Of a stretch of 64,000 nt of DNA, positions 9,985-20,138 are shown piece by piece (position 1 is the first letter of the stretch; each line of letters begins with the position of its first letter). Under the pieces are notes generated by a model that saw only the letters and a list, made by a program, of their open reading frames with translations, searched no databases and was not told the DNA's origin. Source of the DNA: Trichomonas vaginalis G3 (taxonomy: Eukaryota > Parabasalia > Trichomonadida > Trichomonadidae); assembly GCF_026262505.1 (NCBI RefSeq), contig NC_067208.1:5589962-5653961 (forward strand), written 5' to 3'. A program made the position numbers and the translations under genes.

Positions 9985-10488
9985 ATGTTCACATTATTTT
10001 TATCAATATTAGGAGCAGAAAATCCATTCAGTTTGTACGAATTCATTCCAGGAAACTGGACCAGCGTCAAACATAGAGCAAGTATGCTAATTGATTTAGA
10101 TGATGAGATTGTATCCGAAACAAACACATCAAAATACTACACAGGATTCTTCAACAATTCTAAATTGACCATAGAAGTTACGTCACCAACAACAATGAAT
10201 GTTCAATACGGAAAAATAAAAACACACCTCAATTTAACTCTTGTTAGAGATTGGATCACACACGCTGATACCATTTTAGAAAATGGACTCCACCTTTCAT
10301 TCAGTACATTTGCCCAGATCAATTGCGAGATTGAAATTGCCGATAAAGAAACTGGCGAAATACATTCTATTGGCTTAAGAAAAATTGAGAAAGTAGAATA
10401 TAAACTTCATGATTTTCTTATTCCAACTGGAATTGCAATCGCAATTATCTTTGTATTGAAATATTTCCTCCATATTTCATTTTTCTAA
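9985..10488 (+). CDS. Small type I membrane protein, unknown function
   Basis: A 167-residue protein. It has a short hydrophobic N-terminus ending in a plausible cleavage site (MFTLFLSILGAENPFS), a beta-rich middle with several N-glycosylation sequons (NWT, NTS, NNS, NLT), and one strong transmembrane helix near the C-terminus (IPTGIAIAIIFVLKYFLHI). The layout suggests a lumenal or extracellular domain anchored in the ER or cell surface. I do not recognise the family. It is divergent from DNAAF1. Confidence 0.6.
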   Translation: MFTLFLSILGAENPFSLYEFIPGNWTSVKHRASMLIDLDDEIVSETNTSKYYTGFFNNSKLTIEVTSPTTMNVQYGKIKTHLNLTLVRDWITHADTILENGLHLSFSTFAQINCEIEIADKETGEIHSIGLRKIEKVEYKLHDFLIPTGIAIAIIFVLKYFLHISFF

Positions 10489-10826
10489 GCCATAGAGCTA
10501 TAGTTTCGTTTAGAGATATAAATTCTTCTTATATTAGGAATATTACTAGTTTAATAAAACTATTTTATTAAATTATTTCTTTTTTATACACTATCAATAT
10601 GTGAACATCAACTTATTGCATCGGTATTTTCTTTACACATATAAGTTTTAGCATTTCTATGAACAATTGATAAAAATATTTTTGAATCTTTTTGATAATC
10701 AGACTTTTTTGGCATGAAATTGGTGTGCACTCCAAAATTAAAAGATCGATCCCAGGAAAATGGAAATTATTTTTAGTGTAAAGTAGATTTATTAAACGTC
10801 ACCTTTATACACAGAAAAAAAATCTG
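10489..10826. other. Intergenic spacer upstream of IFT121
   Basis: AT-rich, no gene. The stretch GTCACCTTTATACACAG lies about 10-27 bp before the IFT121 ATG and may be its core promoter. Confidence 0.45.
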
Positions 10827-13800
10827 ATGATATCTTTTCATTCGTATTTATCGAACAGAATTACTTCATCAGATGAAAAACCAGTTACAATAGTAGATTG
10901 GAACGCTGTGAATGGTTTGATCGCTTATGGACAGACAAACGGAGGTGTTACAATCTCCCGTGTTTCTGACAACAAGGATCAGCCAGGTTTATATAAAATT
11001 ACTAATATTACATCATTGACAACACATAAACACGAAATTACAGCTCTTTGCTGGAATTCAAGGTTTAATAGATTAATCACTGGTGATAGATCGGGTCTTT
11101 CTGTTGTTTGGGTAGAGAGAGATAGCAAATGGTTCCCAACAATTTTAAATTCTGCTACTGGTTCTGCAGTTACTTCCATCGGAACTTCTTATACTGGAGA
11201 ATTTACAGCGATTACTTATGAGAATGGCCAGATTTCATGCGGTGATCTTGGCTCCAACCAGAAATGGGTATCTAAGTATGAAGGAACCCCAAAGAGAGCT
11301 TTCTGGTCTGGATCAGGAAAAACACTTTACATCTCTGACCAAAATCAAGAAATTTATGCAGTCAAAGACCACGGAACTAACTTCCAGAACTACGAAATCG
11401 ACTTACCAGATACAGAAACCTCAATAGTTTTTGCAGAATGGAATCATGCAGAACATCCTCAACTTCTTATCGTATATGAAAACGGTGATATTTTCATACA
11501 TACTAAAGGCAATCCAGAAAACTCAATAATTCATACAGGAGTTAAAATTTCCGCAGCTACATGGTCAAAATCAGGAAAATTATTTGCATTCGGCGGAAAT
11601 GTTGACAATGGACGTTGCCAAGTGCAATTCTACACCATAGACTTGAATCCTATCCGTACAATCAACGTTCCTGCTCAACAAATTACTTCATTATCATTTA
11701 ATAGAACAGATACACAACTTGCCATCGGTGTTGATCGTTCCATCGTAATTGCCCAACTTTTGCCTATTAATATGTGGGATTTCTTTGATAATACAATTGT
11801 TTATGCAGTTCATCGCAATTTTTCGAAGCTTTTCGACATTGTCTTCTTCAATATCAATAGTAATTCCAGGCACATTAAGTCAATTGACAATTTAACAGGT
11901 GTTTGCGCGTCAAAGAATTCAGTTTTGATTGCATCGAAAACAGGAGAGAATGAGACCTCTCTTTTGATTCTAGATAAGAGTGGTATTCCATTGGCATCTA
12001 ATTTCATTCAAATGGATTGCAAATTGTTCGCAAAAACTGATAATTTCGCAATTGCGCTTTCCGACAGTCGTTTGTGTCTCTGGGACTTCGTAAACGATGA
12101 TACAAAATTTGTTTCGTTGCCAGCAGACTCTTCGGCCGTTTGTGCTCAAGGAAATAAATTATTCATCGGATTTACAAGCGATGAAGTCATTGCTTTTGAA
12201 ATTCCATCCTGCGAAGAGATCGGAAAATACAACGTAGGCTCCCATGTCGAGAAAATCTCTGTCAGCTCTGATATGACAAGAGTATCAATGGTTGACATCT
12301 TTGGAGGCTTATCGTTCATCGATATACACTCAGGAAAAATCGCTGGTAAGCCCCGTAAAGAGACATGGAGTATGAAATGGGCGGAAGATTCACAAGATTT
12401 ATTTGTAGCCTTAGAACGTCAGAAACTCTACGTTTACCATGATTTCAATGCTACAGAAGCTATAAACTCACTAACTTATATCTGTAGATTCTCTGGTTTA
12501 GAGATTTTAACTGTAGATTTCACAAAACTCCTTCTAGACCCGCTTAATCCGAAGCCAGAGCACTTCCATACGTACGAAACAAAATTACTGAGAGATGTTA
12601 AACTACTTACAAAGAGCCCAGATGTTCCTGTCGAAGAAATTGTAAAACACATCCGTAATTTCCCACACAAGAAGCTTTGGAAGGTCTTCGGTGAATGGGC
12701 AATGATGGGTGGCCATTATTCTACTGCTGAAAAAGCATTTACTGAAAGCCAAAGCCAAAGTGAACTTCAATTTGTCAGAAAAGTTAAGACAATTGTAGAC
12801 AAAAATATACAAAAAGGCTTCTCACAGTGGTGCTTTGGCTATTATGAAGAGGCACAGCAGACTTTTATCACAAATAATGGCTTAAATTTCGCTATCGAAA
12901 TGTGGGCCACATTAGGAAACTGGGAACGCGTTTTACAGCTCAAGCCTCCATCAGATATCGCAACCCGTGCTCATATCGCACTTGCAAACAACCTATACCT
13001 CAAAGGAGATTTCGCTTCGGCCGCAGACCATTATATGAACGCTGTTATGTACGAAGATGCGATCAGATGCTATTCAATGGTCGCGGATATTGAGAATTTG
13101 GTCAAGGTTATGAACGCTTTAGGAACAGATGACAAATTATTGATAGATTTAGGCTGCAAATTCACTAAACTAGGTATTTGCGAGTCAGCTGTTGCATCAT
13201 TCCTTAAGGCTGGTGACGCCGCTAAGGCTGTTGCTGCTTGTATTCACTTGAATAGATGGGATGATGCTGTAAAGCTCTCGGAACAGCATAAAGAGGTTTC
13301 TAAAAAAGATATTATGGGACAATATGCACATTACTTAGCCGGAAATAGCCAAAATGCCCTTGCTACAAAAATGCTTGTCAAATTTGAACTTTTCGAAGAC
13401 GCCGCCAACCTTTTGGCCTCTCAAGCAGCTGAAGCTATTAAATACAATAATTTCCTGTTCGCAAAGAAGTGTTTTGTTAGAGCTGCATTTTTATATGAAA
13501 GATGCAACAAACCAGCTGACGATATCTGGTTCAAGATCGAAGCCTTGCATTATTTGATGCTCGCGAGCCGCGCGATTTACCAAGGAAACCACGCTTATGC
13601 AATTTATTGTTCAATTGCGACAAAAGAATATTCCTCCTTCCTTGGCGAGGAAAGAGTTGCAGCTCTTATTGCTTTGGCAGGTTATTACTCGAGAAACTTC
13701 AAGCAATGTTCAAATGGTTTCATTACATTGGAACATTCAGAAAAATTCCTTCCAAACAAGCAGAGGAGAATAAAGCTTCTTGCTGTAAAGATTTTCGACA

Positions 13801-14063
13801 AGAATCAGCCAGTTGATGAATACAAATGCGATGTCAAATGTCCGAAATGCGGAGAAAACACGTTTAACATGTTTGAATGTGCTTGCTCTAAATGCGACTT
13901 CAGATCAAAGAGATCTGTAGCTTCAGGAAAGCCAATTACAGCGAAATCATGGAGATGCAGTAAATGCCACCATTTTGCTACTTTTGAAGAGATGAGAGAC
14001 CAGAAATGCTGCCCTCTCTGCCACTCATCGGCTGAAAACAAGCCAACAAAGATGAAATATTAA
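10827..14063 (+). CDS. IFT121: Intraflagellar transport protein 121 (WDR35)
   Basis: A 1078-residue protein close to the family size. The first ~600 residues form two WD40 propellers (opening VDWNAVNGLIAYGQTNGG; also ITALCWNSRFNRLITGDRSG). Residues ~620-1000 are a TPR-like alpha solenoid that follows WDR35 closely (AAVASFLKAGDAAKAVAACI-type helices; IHLNRWDDAVKLSEQH). The C-terminus has zinc-ribbon pairs: CPKCG, CACSKC, CSKC, CCPLC. IFT121 belongs to the IFT-A complex, which drives retrograde transport and membrane-protein entry in cilia and flagella. IFT122 shares the architecture, but the solenoid sequence favours IFT121. A single long exon; the first in-frame ATG is used. Confidence 0.88.
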   Translation: MISFHSYLSNRITSSDEKPVTIVDWNAVNGLIAYGQTNGGVTISRVSDNKDQPGLYKITNITSLTTHKHEITALCWNSRFNRLITGDRSGLSVVWVERDSKWFPTILNSATGSAVTSIGTSYTGEFTAITYENGQISCGDLGSNQKWVSKYEGTPKRAFWSGSGKTLYISDQNQEIYAVKDHGTNFQNYEIDLPDTETSIVFAEWNHAEHPQLLIVYENGDIFIHTKGNPENSIIHTGVKISAATWSKSGKLFAFGGNVDNGRCQVQFYTIDLNPIRTINVPAQQITSLSFNRTDTQLAIGVDRSIVIAQLLPINMWDFFDNTIVYAVHRNFSKLFDIVFFNINSNSRHIKSIDNLTGVCASKNSVLIASKTGENETSLLILDKSGIPLASNFIQMDCKLFAKTDNFAIALSDSRLCLWDFVNDDTKFVSLPADSSAVCAQGNKLFIGFTSDEVIAFEIPSCEEIGKYNVGSHVEKISVSSDMTRVSMVDIFGGLSFIDIHSGKIAGKPRKETWSMKWAEDSQDLFVALERQKLYVYHDFNATEAINSLTYICRFSGLEILTVDFTKLLLDPLNPKPEHFHTYETKLLRDVKLLTKSPDVPVEEIVKHIRNFPHKKLWKVFGEWAMMGGHYSTAEKAFTESQSQSELQFVRKVKTIVDKNIQKGFSQWCFGYYEEAQQTFITNNGLNFAIEMWATLGNWERVLQLKPPSDIATRAHIALANNLYLKGDFASAADHYMNAVMYEDAIRCYSMVADIENLVKVMNALGTDDKLLIDLGCKFTKLGICESAVASFLKAGDAAKAVAACIHLNRWDDAVKLSEQHKEVSKKDIMGQYAHYLAGNSQNALATKMLVKFELFEDAANLLASQAAEAIKYNNFLFAKKCFVRAAFLYERCNKPADDIWFKIEALHYLMLASRAIYQGNHAYAIYCSIATKEYSSFLGEERVAALIALAGYYSRNFKQCSNGFITLEHSEKFLPNKQRRIKLLAVKIFDKNQPVDEYKCDVKCPKCGENTFNMFECACSKCDFRSKRSVASGKPITAKSWRCSKCHHFATFEEMRDQKCCPLCHSSAENKPTKMKY

Positions 14064-14620
14064 CTTATATTATTTATTTTTCTTAGAATAAAAATCCTTA
14101 ATGTTTGATGAAAAAAAATCCCTTTTTTTTTAAGAACGCAGTATTGTTTTCGTTCAACGAAAATATATTCATTAAATGCACTAGACTATATGGATATATA
14201 TTGCAATAAACAGTTTCAGCTTATGCTCTTAAATGCATGAAAAACGAATTCATTCTCAATTTTGATGTATTTATGTTTCCATGTATCGGCGTGATGTTCA
14301 AACTCTTCAAATATGAAGTTAACATAGAAACGAGATTTTGCAAGAAAAAAAATTATGTCCATACAAGAGCAATAAAATAAATTGCAACGTTTCCGATCGA
14401 GTTCAATTCAATGGTTATGCATATAACGAAACTATCTTAAATTTTCAAAGATTTATACTGAAAATTTTCTTTGAATGAGTTTCGCAAAAAAAATATCACT
14501 TTGTGGATATATACCAAAAATCGAACAGCTTTAGATTTTTTTACATCAATTTTGAGAACCATTTCAATTTTAGAAATTTTACATCAAATTTGAGAATGAG
14601 TTCATTTTTCATATTTCCAC
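14064..14620. other. Intergenic spacer
   Basis: AT-rich with homopolymer runs and no supported gene. The last 40 bases contain GAGTTCATTTTTCATATTTCC before the next ATG, with TCATTT/TCATAT strings that resemble trichomonad initiators. Confidence 0.5.
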
Positions 14621-16144
14621 ATGAGTGATTCAGCTCTTTCACTATACATTCTCAATGTTGGACAAGCTGATTTCATCTTTGCCATAAAGAAAGACTTAGC
14701 GCTTGTTATTGATTGTGGGCCTAGAGATTCTATCATAAACCAGGAAAATACCGACGCTTCTGATAAAGATCATCTTACGGACTTTCTTAAAAATATAATA
14801 GACAATCTCAATTTTGTCACCATTATTGCCACCCACAGATATGATGATAATCAAAACTGCTTAAGTGAGCTTCAAACCATGATACAAGATGCAGGAAAGG
14901 CTCATATTACAGTTAAGTCGTTTGAAGGAAACTCTCAATCATTCATCAATAATGAACTTTCCAATTCATTGGGCGATGACGTCATTATCACATCTTTAAT
15001 TCCACAAAATTTTTACGAACATCGTTTAGTACTGAAGATCTCTTTTGGTGGAAAAAATATCTTAATACCGGGTAAGGCTTCTGAATATCTGCTTGAACAA
15101 TTACAGGATCAATTTGGCGATATCGATATATGTTTAGTGGCAAAACCCAACAATATTTTGAAATTATTCGATTTAATTCCAAAAAGGGATGGAATTCCTT
15201 TATTAAGCATTATGTCAAGCAAAAGTCCTCCGATTTACATTCCTGATAGAGAAACCTTTGATATAACGTTTTGGACTATGCAATCAAATCATGGAATACC
15301 TATTTTAGAAATGAACAAATCTATGATTTGTGACTTTCACAAAGTATTTGTATACAATATTTTCCAGGATATATATTTTAATTCGCCTGCAGTCTTCAAT
15401 AAGAATAATCAAATCTGCATTATTCCTACGTTCTCTACAAGTGAATTAGCAACAGGTGATTATTACAATATCGAAATTCAAATGGAGCATGATAATGTCG
15501 CATCAATATCCATGTATACAAATGCAAGCAGACTTTTGTATTATTTTGGAAAGCCTACTAATTCAGTGAACATTACTGATGTCTGGAGAAATTGCTTATC
15601 AGGAATTACAAAACACACAGCGGATTTTGCCAAAAAAAGAAAGGATTTCATAGCGACAAATGATTGTACATTTGTATTTCATAGATGTCCACTTTTGGAT
15701 GAATTGGATCAGGAAATAACAGTTTTACGAAATCTTGAAAAGTTGGGATTTATCAGTGGATTGATATTAAATTCATATGATTTATTAAGAGATATTTCAA
15801 ACAGCACTGGTATCACAGAATCAAAGAATGAATTTGAAGATTTGTTATGGCAAGTCGATGCTTTTTGCTCCTAAGGTATCGATGTCAAAGAATTGATACA
15901 GGGTCTTGTATCACATGGAGTTTTTTATAAATTTCATCAAATAACGGAGACAATTTTAAACTATTTACTCGACTGTTTTGAAAAGGTTGAAGGTCCCAAG
16001 ATTGAGGTTTTACGCATTTGCGTGGTAGTTTTTACCAAAGATGATCCTAATAAAATTTCAGAATTCATTAAATCAAAAGTTGGCTTAAATCCAGAAGTTG
16101 CCGATCGCTTCCTCAGTTCTTTCAAAAGATTCTCTGTTAATTGA
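14621..16144 (+). pseudogene. MBL-fold (ComEC/Rec2-like) protein interrupted by an in-frame stop
   Basis: The first part (417 codons, to 15874) opens with LYILNVGQADFIFAIKKDLALVIDCGP, the strand-loop opening of ComEC-type metallo-beta-lactamase folds. ATHRYDDNQNCL sits where HxHxDH should be, so the metal site is degenerate. A TAA at 15872-15874 ends this frame, but the same frame continues directly, without a shift, through GIDVKELIQGLVSHGVFYKF and on to a stop at 16142-16144. The continuation keeps normal protein character (amphipathic helices; CVVVFTKDDPNKISEFIKSK). Either a single substitution truncated the gene, or the stop is read through, or the base is a sequence error. The substrate is unknown. 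Confidence 0.55.
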
Positions 16145-16495
16145 ACAAAGTCTAATCCAAGAAAAATGATATCCTTCTTTAATATGCCTTTTTTTTAATC
16201 AAAAACATCTAATAATCTAAAACATTATTATTTTCTTTCTATTATTTTTCATCAGCTCCCTTTCTCACATTTGAACTAACAGGCTAAGTTATAGGCTTGT
16301 ATTGTATACTGTGAAGTTCTCAGTTTTATTTAATGAAATACGAGATTAATCTAGTAATATTGGAGTTTTACCTGTTTTCTTGAAAAAATCTAGCACCCTC
16401 TCTCATGTTATATCTGCAGAAGCATCATCAAATTAAAAATTTTTGATCTATCGCTAGATTCTGTTTTTTAAATATTAAAAAAGTGACAGAAAATT
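16145..16495. other. Intergenic spacer
   Basis: AT-rich, no gene. It ends with the AAAAGTGAC element described separately. Confidence 0.55.
16479..16487 (+). promoter_or_regulatory. AAAAGTGAC element before the Nup35-like gene
   Basis: It ends 8 bp before the ATG at 16496, the same spacing as at 9985 and 60857. Confidence 0.4.
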
Positions 16496-17122
16496 ATGTC
16501 CGATAAAAATCCTAGCCAATATGGCCTTCCAAATCGTTTATTGACTGGAAGAATATATGGACGTAAAGATAATGACCTAGTAGATAATTCTAAAAAGCTA
16601 ATTGAAGGTTTAGATTACATTGATGACGACATTTTAATCAATGAAACACATATTCCAAAACAAAGTATATATGACAACGAAACTCCTCAAAAAAGAACAT
16701 TGCTTCCTCCTTCTCCAAATGTTTTAACGATTATCGGAATATTACCAAATCATTTAAAGACAGTCGTAAGATTTTTCAAAAATTTAGACGTACTAATCGT
16801 ATTTGATAAAGAGACAGTAACTGACCAGCTTGGAAACTGGGTTGTTGCTACTCTTAATAAAAATGTAGAAGAAATCCCAGAACTTTCAGCATATACACAA
16901 TTTTCAGAGAGCGTATTCGGAGGTTGTTATGTTGGAAGATACAGAGAAGAGTCTATATATGCAATTCCAGCTGATAATTCTAATAAAAAGGATAGAGTCA
17001 ATATATTTAGGCATCAAAAGCGTGCAGAAGATTTAACTACAGCCCCACTTGAAGATAAGTCCTTATGGATTCTGTTTAGAGAATTCGTTCTTGGACAAAA
17101 TGAAATTAGAGTTAAAGAATAA
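16496..17122 (+). CDS. Nup35/Nup53-like nucleoporin with an RRM-type (MPPN) domain
   Basis: A 208-residue protein. The first ~75 residues are polar and likely disordered, with GRIYGRKDN and an SPNV lead-in. Residues ~78-150 follow the Nup53 RRM: VLTIIGILPNHLKTVVRFFK (beta1-alpha1 as in 'vtVfGfp.s....il..F'), then GNWVVATL, the GNW motif typical of Nup35/53, then SVFGGCYVGRY in the position of the last strand. A C-terminal amphipathic helix (KSLWILFREFVLGQ) would suit membrane contact, as in Nup53. FG repeats are not seen. The assignment rests on motif order and is moderate. Confidence 0.55.
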   Translation: MSDKNPSQYGLPNRLLTGRIYGRKDNDLVDNSKKLIEGLDYIDDDILINETHIPKQSIYDNETPQKRTLLPPSPNVLTIIGILPNHLKTVVRFFKNLDVLIVFDKETVTDQLGNWVVATLNKNVEEIPELSAYTQFSESVFGGCYVGRYREESIYAIPADNSNKKDRVNIFRHQKRAEDLTTAPLEDKSLWILFREFVLGQNEIRVKE

Positions 17123-17742
17123 AGTCTATTTGTTTTATTTATTAAATTTAACTTGTTTATGTTTAAATGTATTGGATTTAGAATTAGATATCCCACAATG
17201 AGAAGAGATTTCAAATTTTATGTATATTTTAATGGGATGCTATGTTTGATTTGAAGAGAAATCAGTTTAATCTATAAATAGTATGTCAATTATTTATCCT
17301 TATTAGATAGGAATCTTTTGTATGATGAAAATTTGATTGATTATCAAGCATAGTAACATAATTTTCTATAGTTTGTGTAATAAAATATATTAATATCATT
17401 AATAAGATATAAAGGCCTATTTTAATTTCGATGAAATCTCAAAAAGATTTGAAAATCTCAAAAAAATTCAATAATTTCATAATTTTTTTGTTTCATTTTT
17501 TCGGTTTCAAATTTTCTTTGACACCAAAAAACGTCTTTTCTGAGCGATTTGACTTGAAAAATGAGTTGTTTATTACATTAGCATTAACATATCCAAAGCG
17601 GAAATAAAAGGACAAAAAATGACGGTTTGTAAAAACCAAGTGAAGTGAAAAAAATGGATTGTAATAAATTGATCAAAATATCGTGCTTTGTTTAAAAGAT
17701 TAAAATTTAAGATTCGTGAATTGCAAATTTGAAACACTTCCT
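17123..17742. other. Intergenic spacer between convergent genes
   Basis: AT-rich, with no supported gene. Several poly-A/T runs lie at 17440-17520. Confidence 0.55.
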
Positions 17743-18798
17743 TTAGAAGAGCTTCTTGCCGCTGAAATTCTTCTTGAGGGCTTCGAATGGCCAAACGCCG
17801 ATTCTGCCATCGTTAGCGCATGTTGTGAAGGCATCCTTGCGAACGCGAAGGCCGAGAATAATGTTATTATGAATTGTCTGAGCTGGGCCAGCAGCAGCAC
17901 TTTGCTTGCCACCGAAAGCAGCCATCTTAGAAGCAAGGCCACCCTTGGCAGCGCCTGTGTTGGAGTCGCGCATTGCTTGTGTGTCAATGAGGCCGAGATC
18001 TGTCCAGTTGTCACCATCGAGGTAGAAGAGACGTGGTTGGCAGTCGAAACCAGCACCGATAAGGCATGTCTCACTTAAGAAGGCCATAGAAAGTAATGGA
18101 AGGCCGTTGATGTTAAGTGTGTGCATTGGTGCCTTATCAACGTTGAGTTCTTCCTTCTTGACAAAGCGGATATAGGCATCCTGAGAGGAGTAAGCCATCC
18201 ATTTGCCAGATGGGGAAACTGCGCAGCAGTTAGCCCAGCCCTGAGCCTGGAAGGAGTCGATTGTATAGATTGGCTTCTTGTCAGCCTTTCCCTTCTTATC
18301 CTTCTTAGCGGCTTCCTTGGCCTTCTCAGCGGCTTCGTCTTCATCCATGGTCAAGTAGTACGTACGGCGATCTGTGGATGAAACAATGAAGTGGACGCCA
18401 TCTGGCATGAGCTCGCAAACAAGGCCTGTTGGCTTGTTGTGGTTGATTGTCCTTGACTTCCACATGTTCTCGCCCTGGTCGTATGTGCAGATACGAACCT
18501 TGTTTGTGCCTGTAGCGACAAGGAATTTACTGCCATCTGGAGCCCAGCGAACGTATGTGGCAGCGCGCTTGAGTCTGAGGATAACAAGCTCTGGTGTCCA
18601 TGTTTTCTCCTTTTCGTTGAATGTCCAAACGTAAGCGTTTCTGTCGTGTGAGCATGTAACAATCTTTTTGTTAACATAGCACCAGTCAACAGAAGAGATA
18701 ACCTGTGTATGTTCTGTGAGAGTATAAAGAAGCTCGAATTTCTTGCCAGTGACTTTATAAATTAAGAGATCGGATGTATTTGGGCACATGGCAAGCAT
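17743..18798 (-). CDS. ARPC1: Arp2/3 complex subunit ARPC1 (p41), 5' end disturbed
   Basis: A WD40 protein of 351 residues from the first ATG (MLAMCPNTSDLLIYKVTGKK). Typical ARPC1 elements follow: VISSVDWCYVNKKIVTCSHDRNAYVW is family-like, as are RLKRAATYVRWAPDGSKFLV and the GWANCCAVSPSGKWMAYSSQ blade. ARPC1 helps nucleate branched actin with Arp2/3 and WASP proteins. Family similarity continues upstream of this ATG in the same frame (AYPLDLVDAPITCHAWNQDN, to about 18858), where ARPC1 normally begins, but no start codon is present there. At that point the sequence changes to a 21-bp copy of an internal segment and then an in-frame TAA (18877-18879). Translation from 18798 would lose about 20 residues of the first blade. 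Codon use is that of a highly expressed gene. Confidence 0.85.
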   Translation of the reverse strand: MLAMCPNTSDLLIYKVTGKKFELLYTLTEHTQVISSVDWCYVNKKIVTCSHDRNAYVWTFNEKEKTWTPELVILRLKRAATYVRWAPDGSKFLVATGTNKVRICTYDQGENMWKSRTINHNKPTGLVCELMPDGVHFIVSSTDRRTYYLTMDEDEAAEKAKEAAKKDKKGKADKKPIYTIDSFQAQGWANCCAVSPSGKWMAYSSQDAYIRFVKKEELNVDKAPMHTLNINGLPLLSMAFLSETCLIGAGFDCQPRLFYLDGDNWTDLGLIDTQAMRDSNTGAAKGGLASKMAAFGGKQSAAAGPAQTIHNNIILGLRVRKDAFTTCANDGRIGVWPFEALKKNFSGKKLF

Positions 18799-18879
18799 TG
18801 TGTTGTCTTGGTTCCATGCATGGCATGTAATTGGAGCATCGACGAGATCAAGCGGGTATGCCAGTGACTTTATAAATTA
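18744..18879. repeat. Exact 21-bp direct repeat spanning the ARPC1 5' end
   Basis: TGCCAGTGACTTTATAAATT(A) occurs at 18744-18764, inside the ARPC1 coding region, and again at 18859-18879. The second copy begins where similarity to the ARPC1 N-terminus stops, and it contains the in-frame TAA. The flanks differ on both sides. Confidence 0.85.
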
Positions 18880-19685
18880 TTTCGTACTAAAAATGACGGT
18901 TTTTAGGACGATAGATAGTAACATGCCATGAATGTCCCTTCGATAAAAAATCTTTAATTTTGAAAGTTCTCGTTCTGGAAATATTGCCATAATTGCATTT
19001 CGGAGCACGATCTTCAACTTGTATGTTGTGGTCATTTTGATTTTTTTTTCGACCTTCTGACTTATTAATAAAAACATTATACACATAATATGTTAAATCT
19101 AATTCTTTGAAAATATCAACAAAATGGAATATCAATTTTTTAAAAAATAAAAAATTACGGCAATATCGATGATTTGATAGTAGACTTTAAATAAGAACAT
19201 ATTGGACATATGTAATTTGGTATTGCAATTCAATATATCTGTACTTGAAATCGCCAGAATTGGAAATATTGGATTAGGTGCTACGGTAGCCGATTATTGA
19301 TTATCATAGATGATTTGGAAACATTACCGCCCTTTTCAGTAGTAATCAGTTAATACCAAATTTTTGATTTTGTAAAATCAGGATTTGAATATGCAAATCA
19401 TCAGATATTGTAGGCGTATAATAAAGCCGATATATTACGATTTGATATTTACTCAAATAAATAGCCGGAAAATAATATTCTGAATTATCACTTGAAATGA
19501 TATTATTACAATAGACTTGTGTAGGATTCTCGAATTTCAATCCTAAAAATATGAAATACCAGTTTTAAAATATCCGGTGAAATTTTTATTGCATAATCAA
19601 TCCTTAAACAAACACAATTGTTAGATTTAGGCATCCTTACTTCTATAAATAGATATTTATAGAACAAAAAACAAATACACAACAA
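18880..19685. other. Region upstream of ARPC1, no firm gene
   Basis: Two overlapping minus-strand frames (18887-19135, 82 codons; 18877-19086, 69 codons) contain short stretches of protein-like sequence (KLKIVLRNAIMAIFPERELS), but neither is recognisable. The rest is AT-rich spacer. Confidence 0.4.
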
Positions 19686-20138
19686 TTATCCAAAAATTAT
19701 TAGATCATCTACATTTTGAGTTGCACCAAGAGGTGTTCCTCTTTGTAATTTCTCTATTAATTCCTTTTGTTCTTGAACGTGCCGACGCTCAATTTCTTCT
19801 AGTTGTTTTCTTTGTTCTTCAAGTAAAGATTGATATTCTCTGTCATTTGCTACATCGGCATCATCAGATTCGTCGAGTGGATTTACAATTATTGGGGTTA
19901 TTCCAGAATTTGAAATTTTTGATGAAGAAGAAGATTGCCGTGAAAAAGCTAGTTGACTTTCGATAACTTGTTTAAGTTCTACACCTTCTTCATCAGTCAA
20001 ACCGATCTCATTAATGAGTGCTTTAACAACTTCATCAACATCATCTGATTGTGTGTTAAACGGGAAAGATACTCTCACATCTTCCTGGTCTTGGTGTATA
20101 GTCAAGTTGATTTGCACTTGGTTGAGTTGATTTGTCAT
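19686..20138 (-). CDS. Stand-alone WNK/OSR1-C (CCT)-like domain protein
   Basis: From the first ATG (MTNQLNQVQINLTI) the protein is about 150 residues; the 15 codons upstream are open only from a GTG. Residues ~10-60 (VRVSFPFNTQSDDVDEVVKA...) resemble the OSR1/WNK C-terminal domain, which has the pattern 'FpFd...DtpeeVa.elv' followed by helices and binds RFxV peptides. After a Ser-rich linker and an acidic patch comes a coiled coil (QSLLEEQRKQLEEIERRHVQ). No kinase domain is present on either side. It could be a regulator of a WNK-type kinase. The family call is pattern-based. Confidence 0.5.
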   Translation of the reverse strand: MTNQLNQVQINLTIHQDQEDVRVSFPFNTQSDDVDEVVKALINEIGLTDEEGVELKQVIESQLAFSRQSSSSSKISNSGITPIIVNPLDESDDADVANDREYQSLLEEQRKQLEEIERRHVQEQKELIEKLQRGTPLGATQNVDDLIIFG

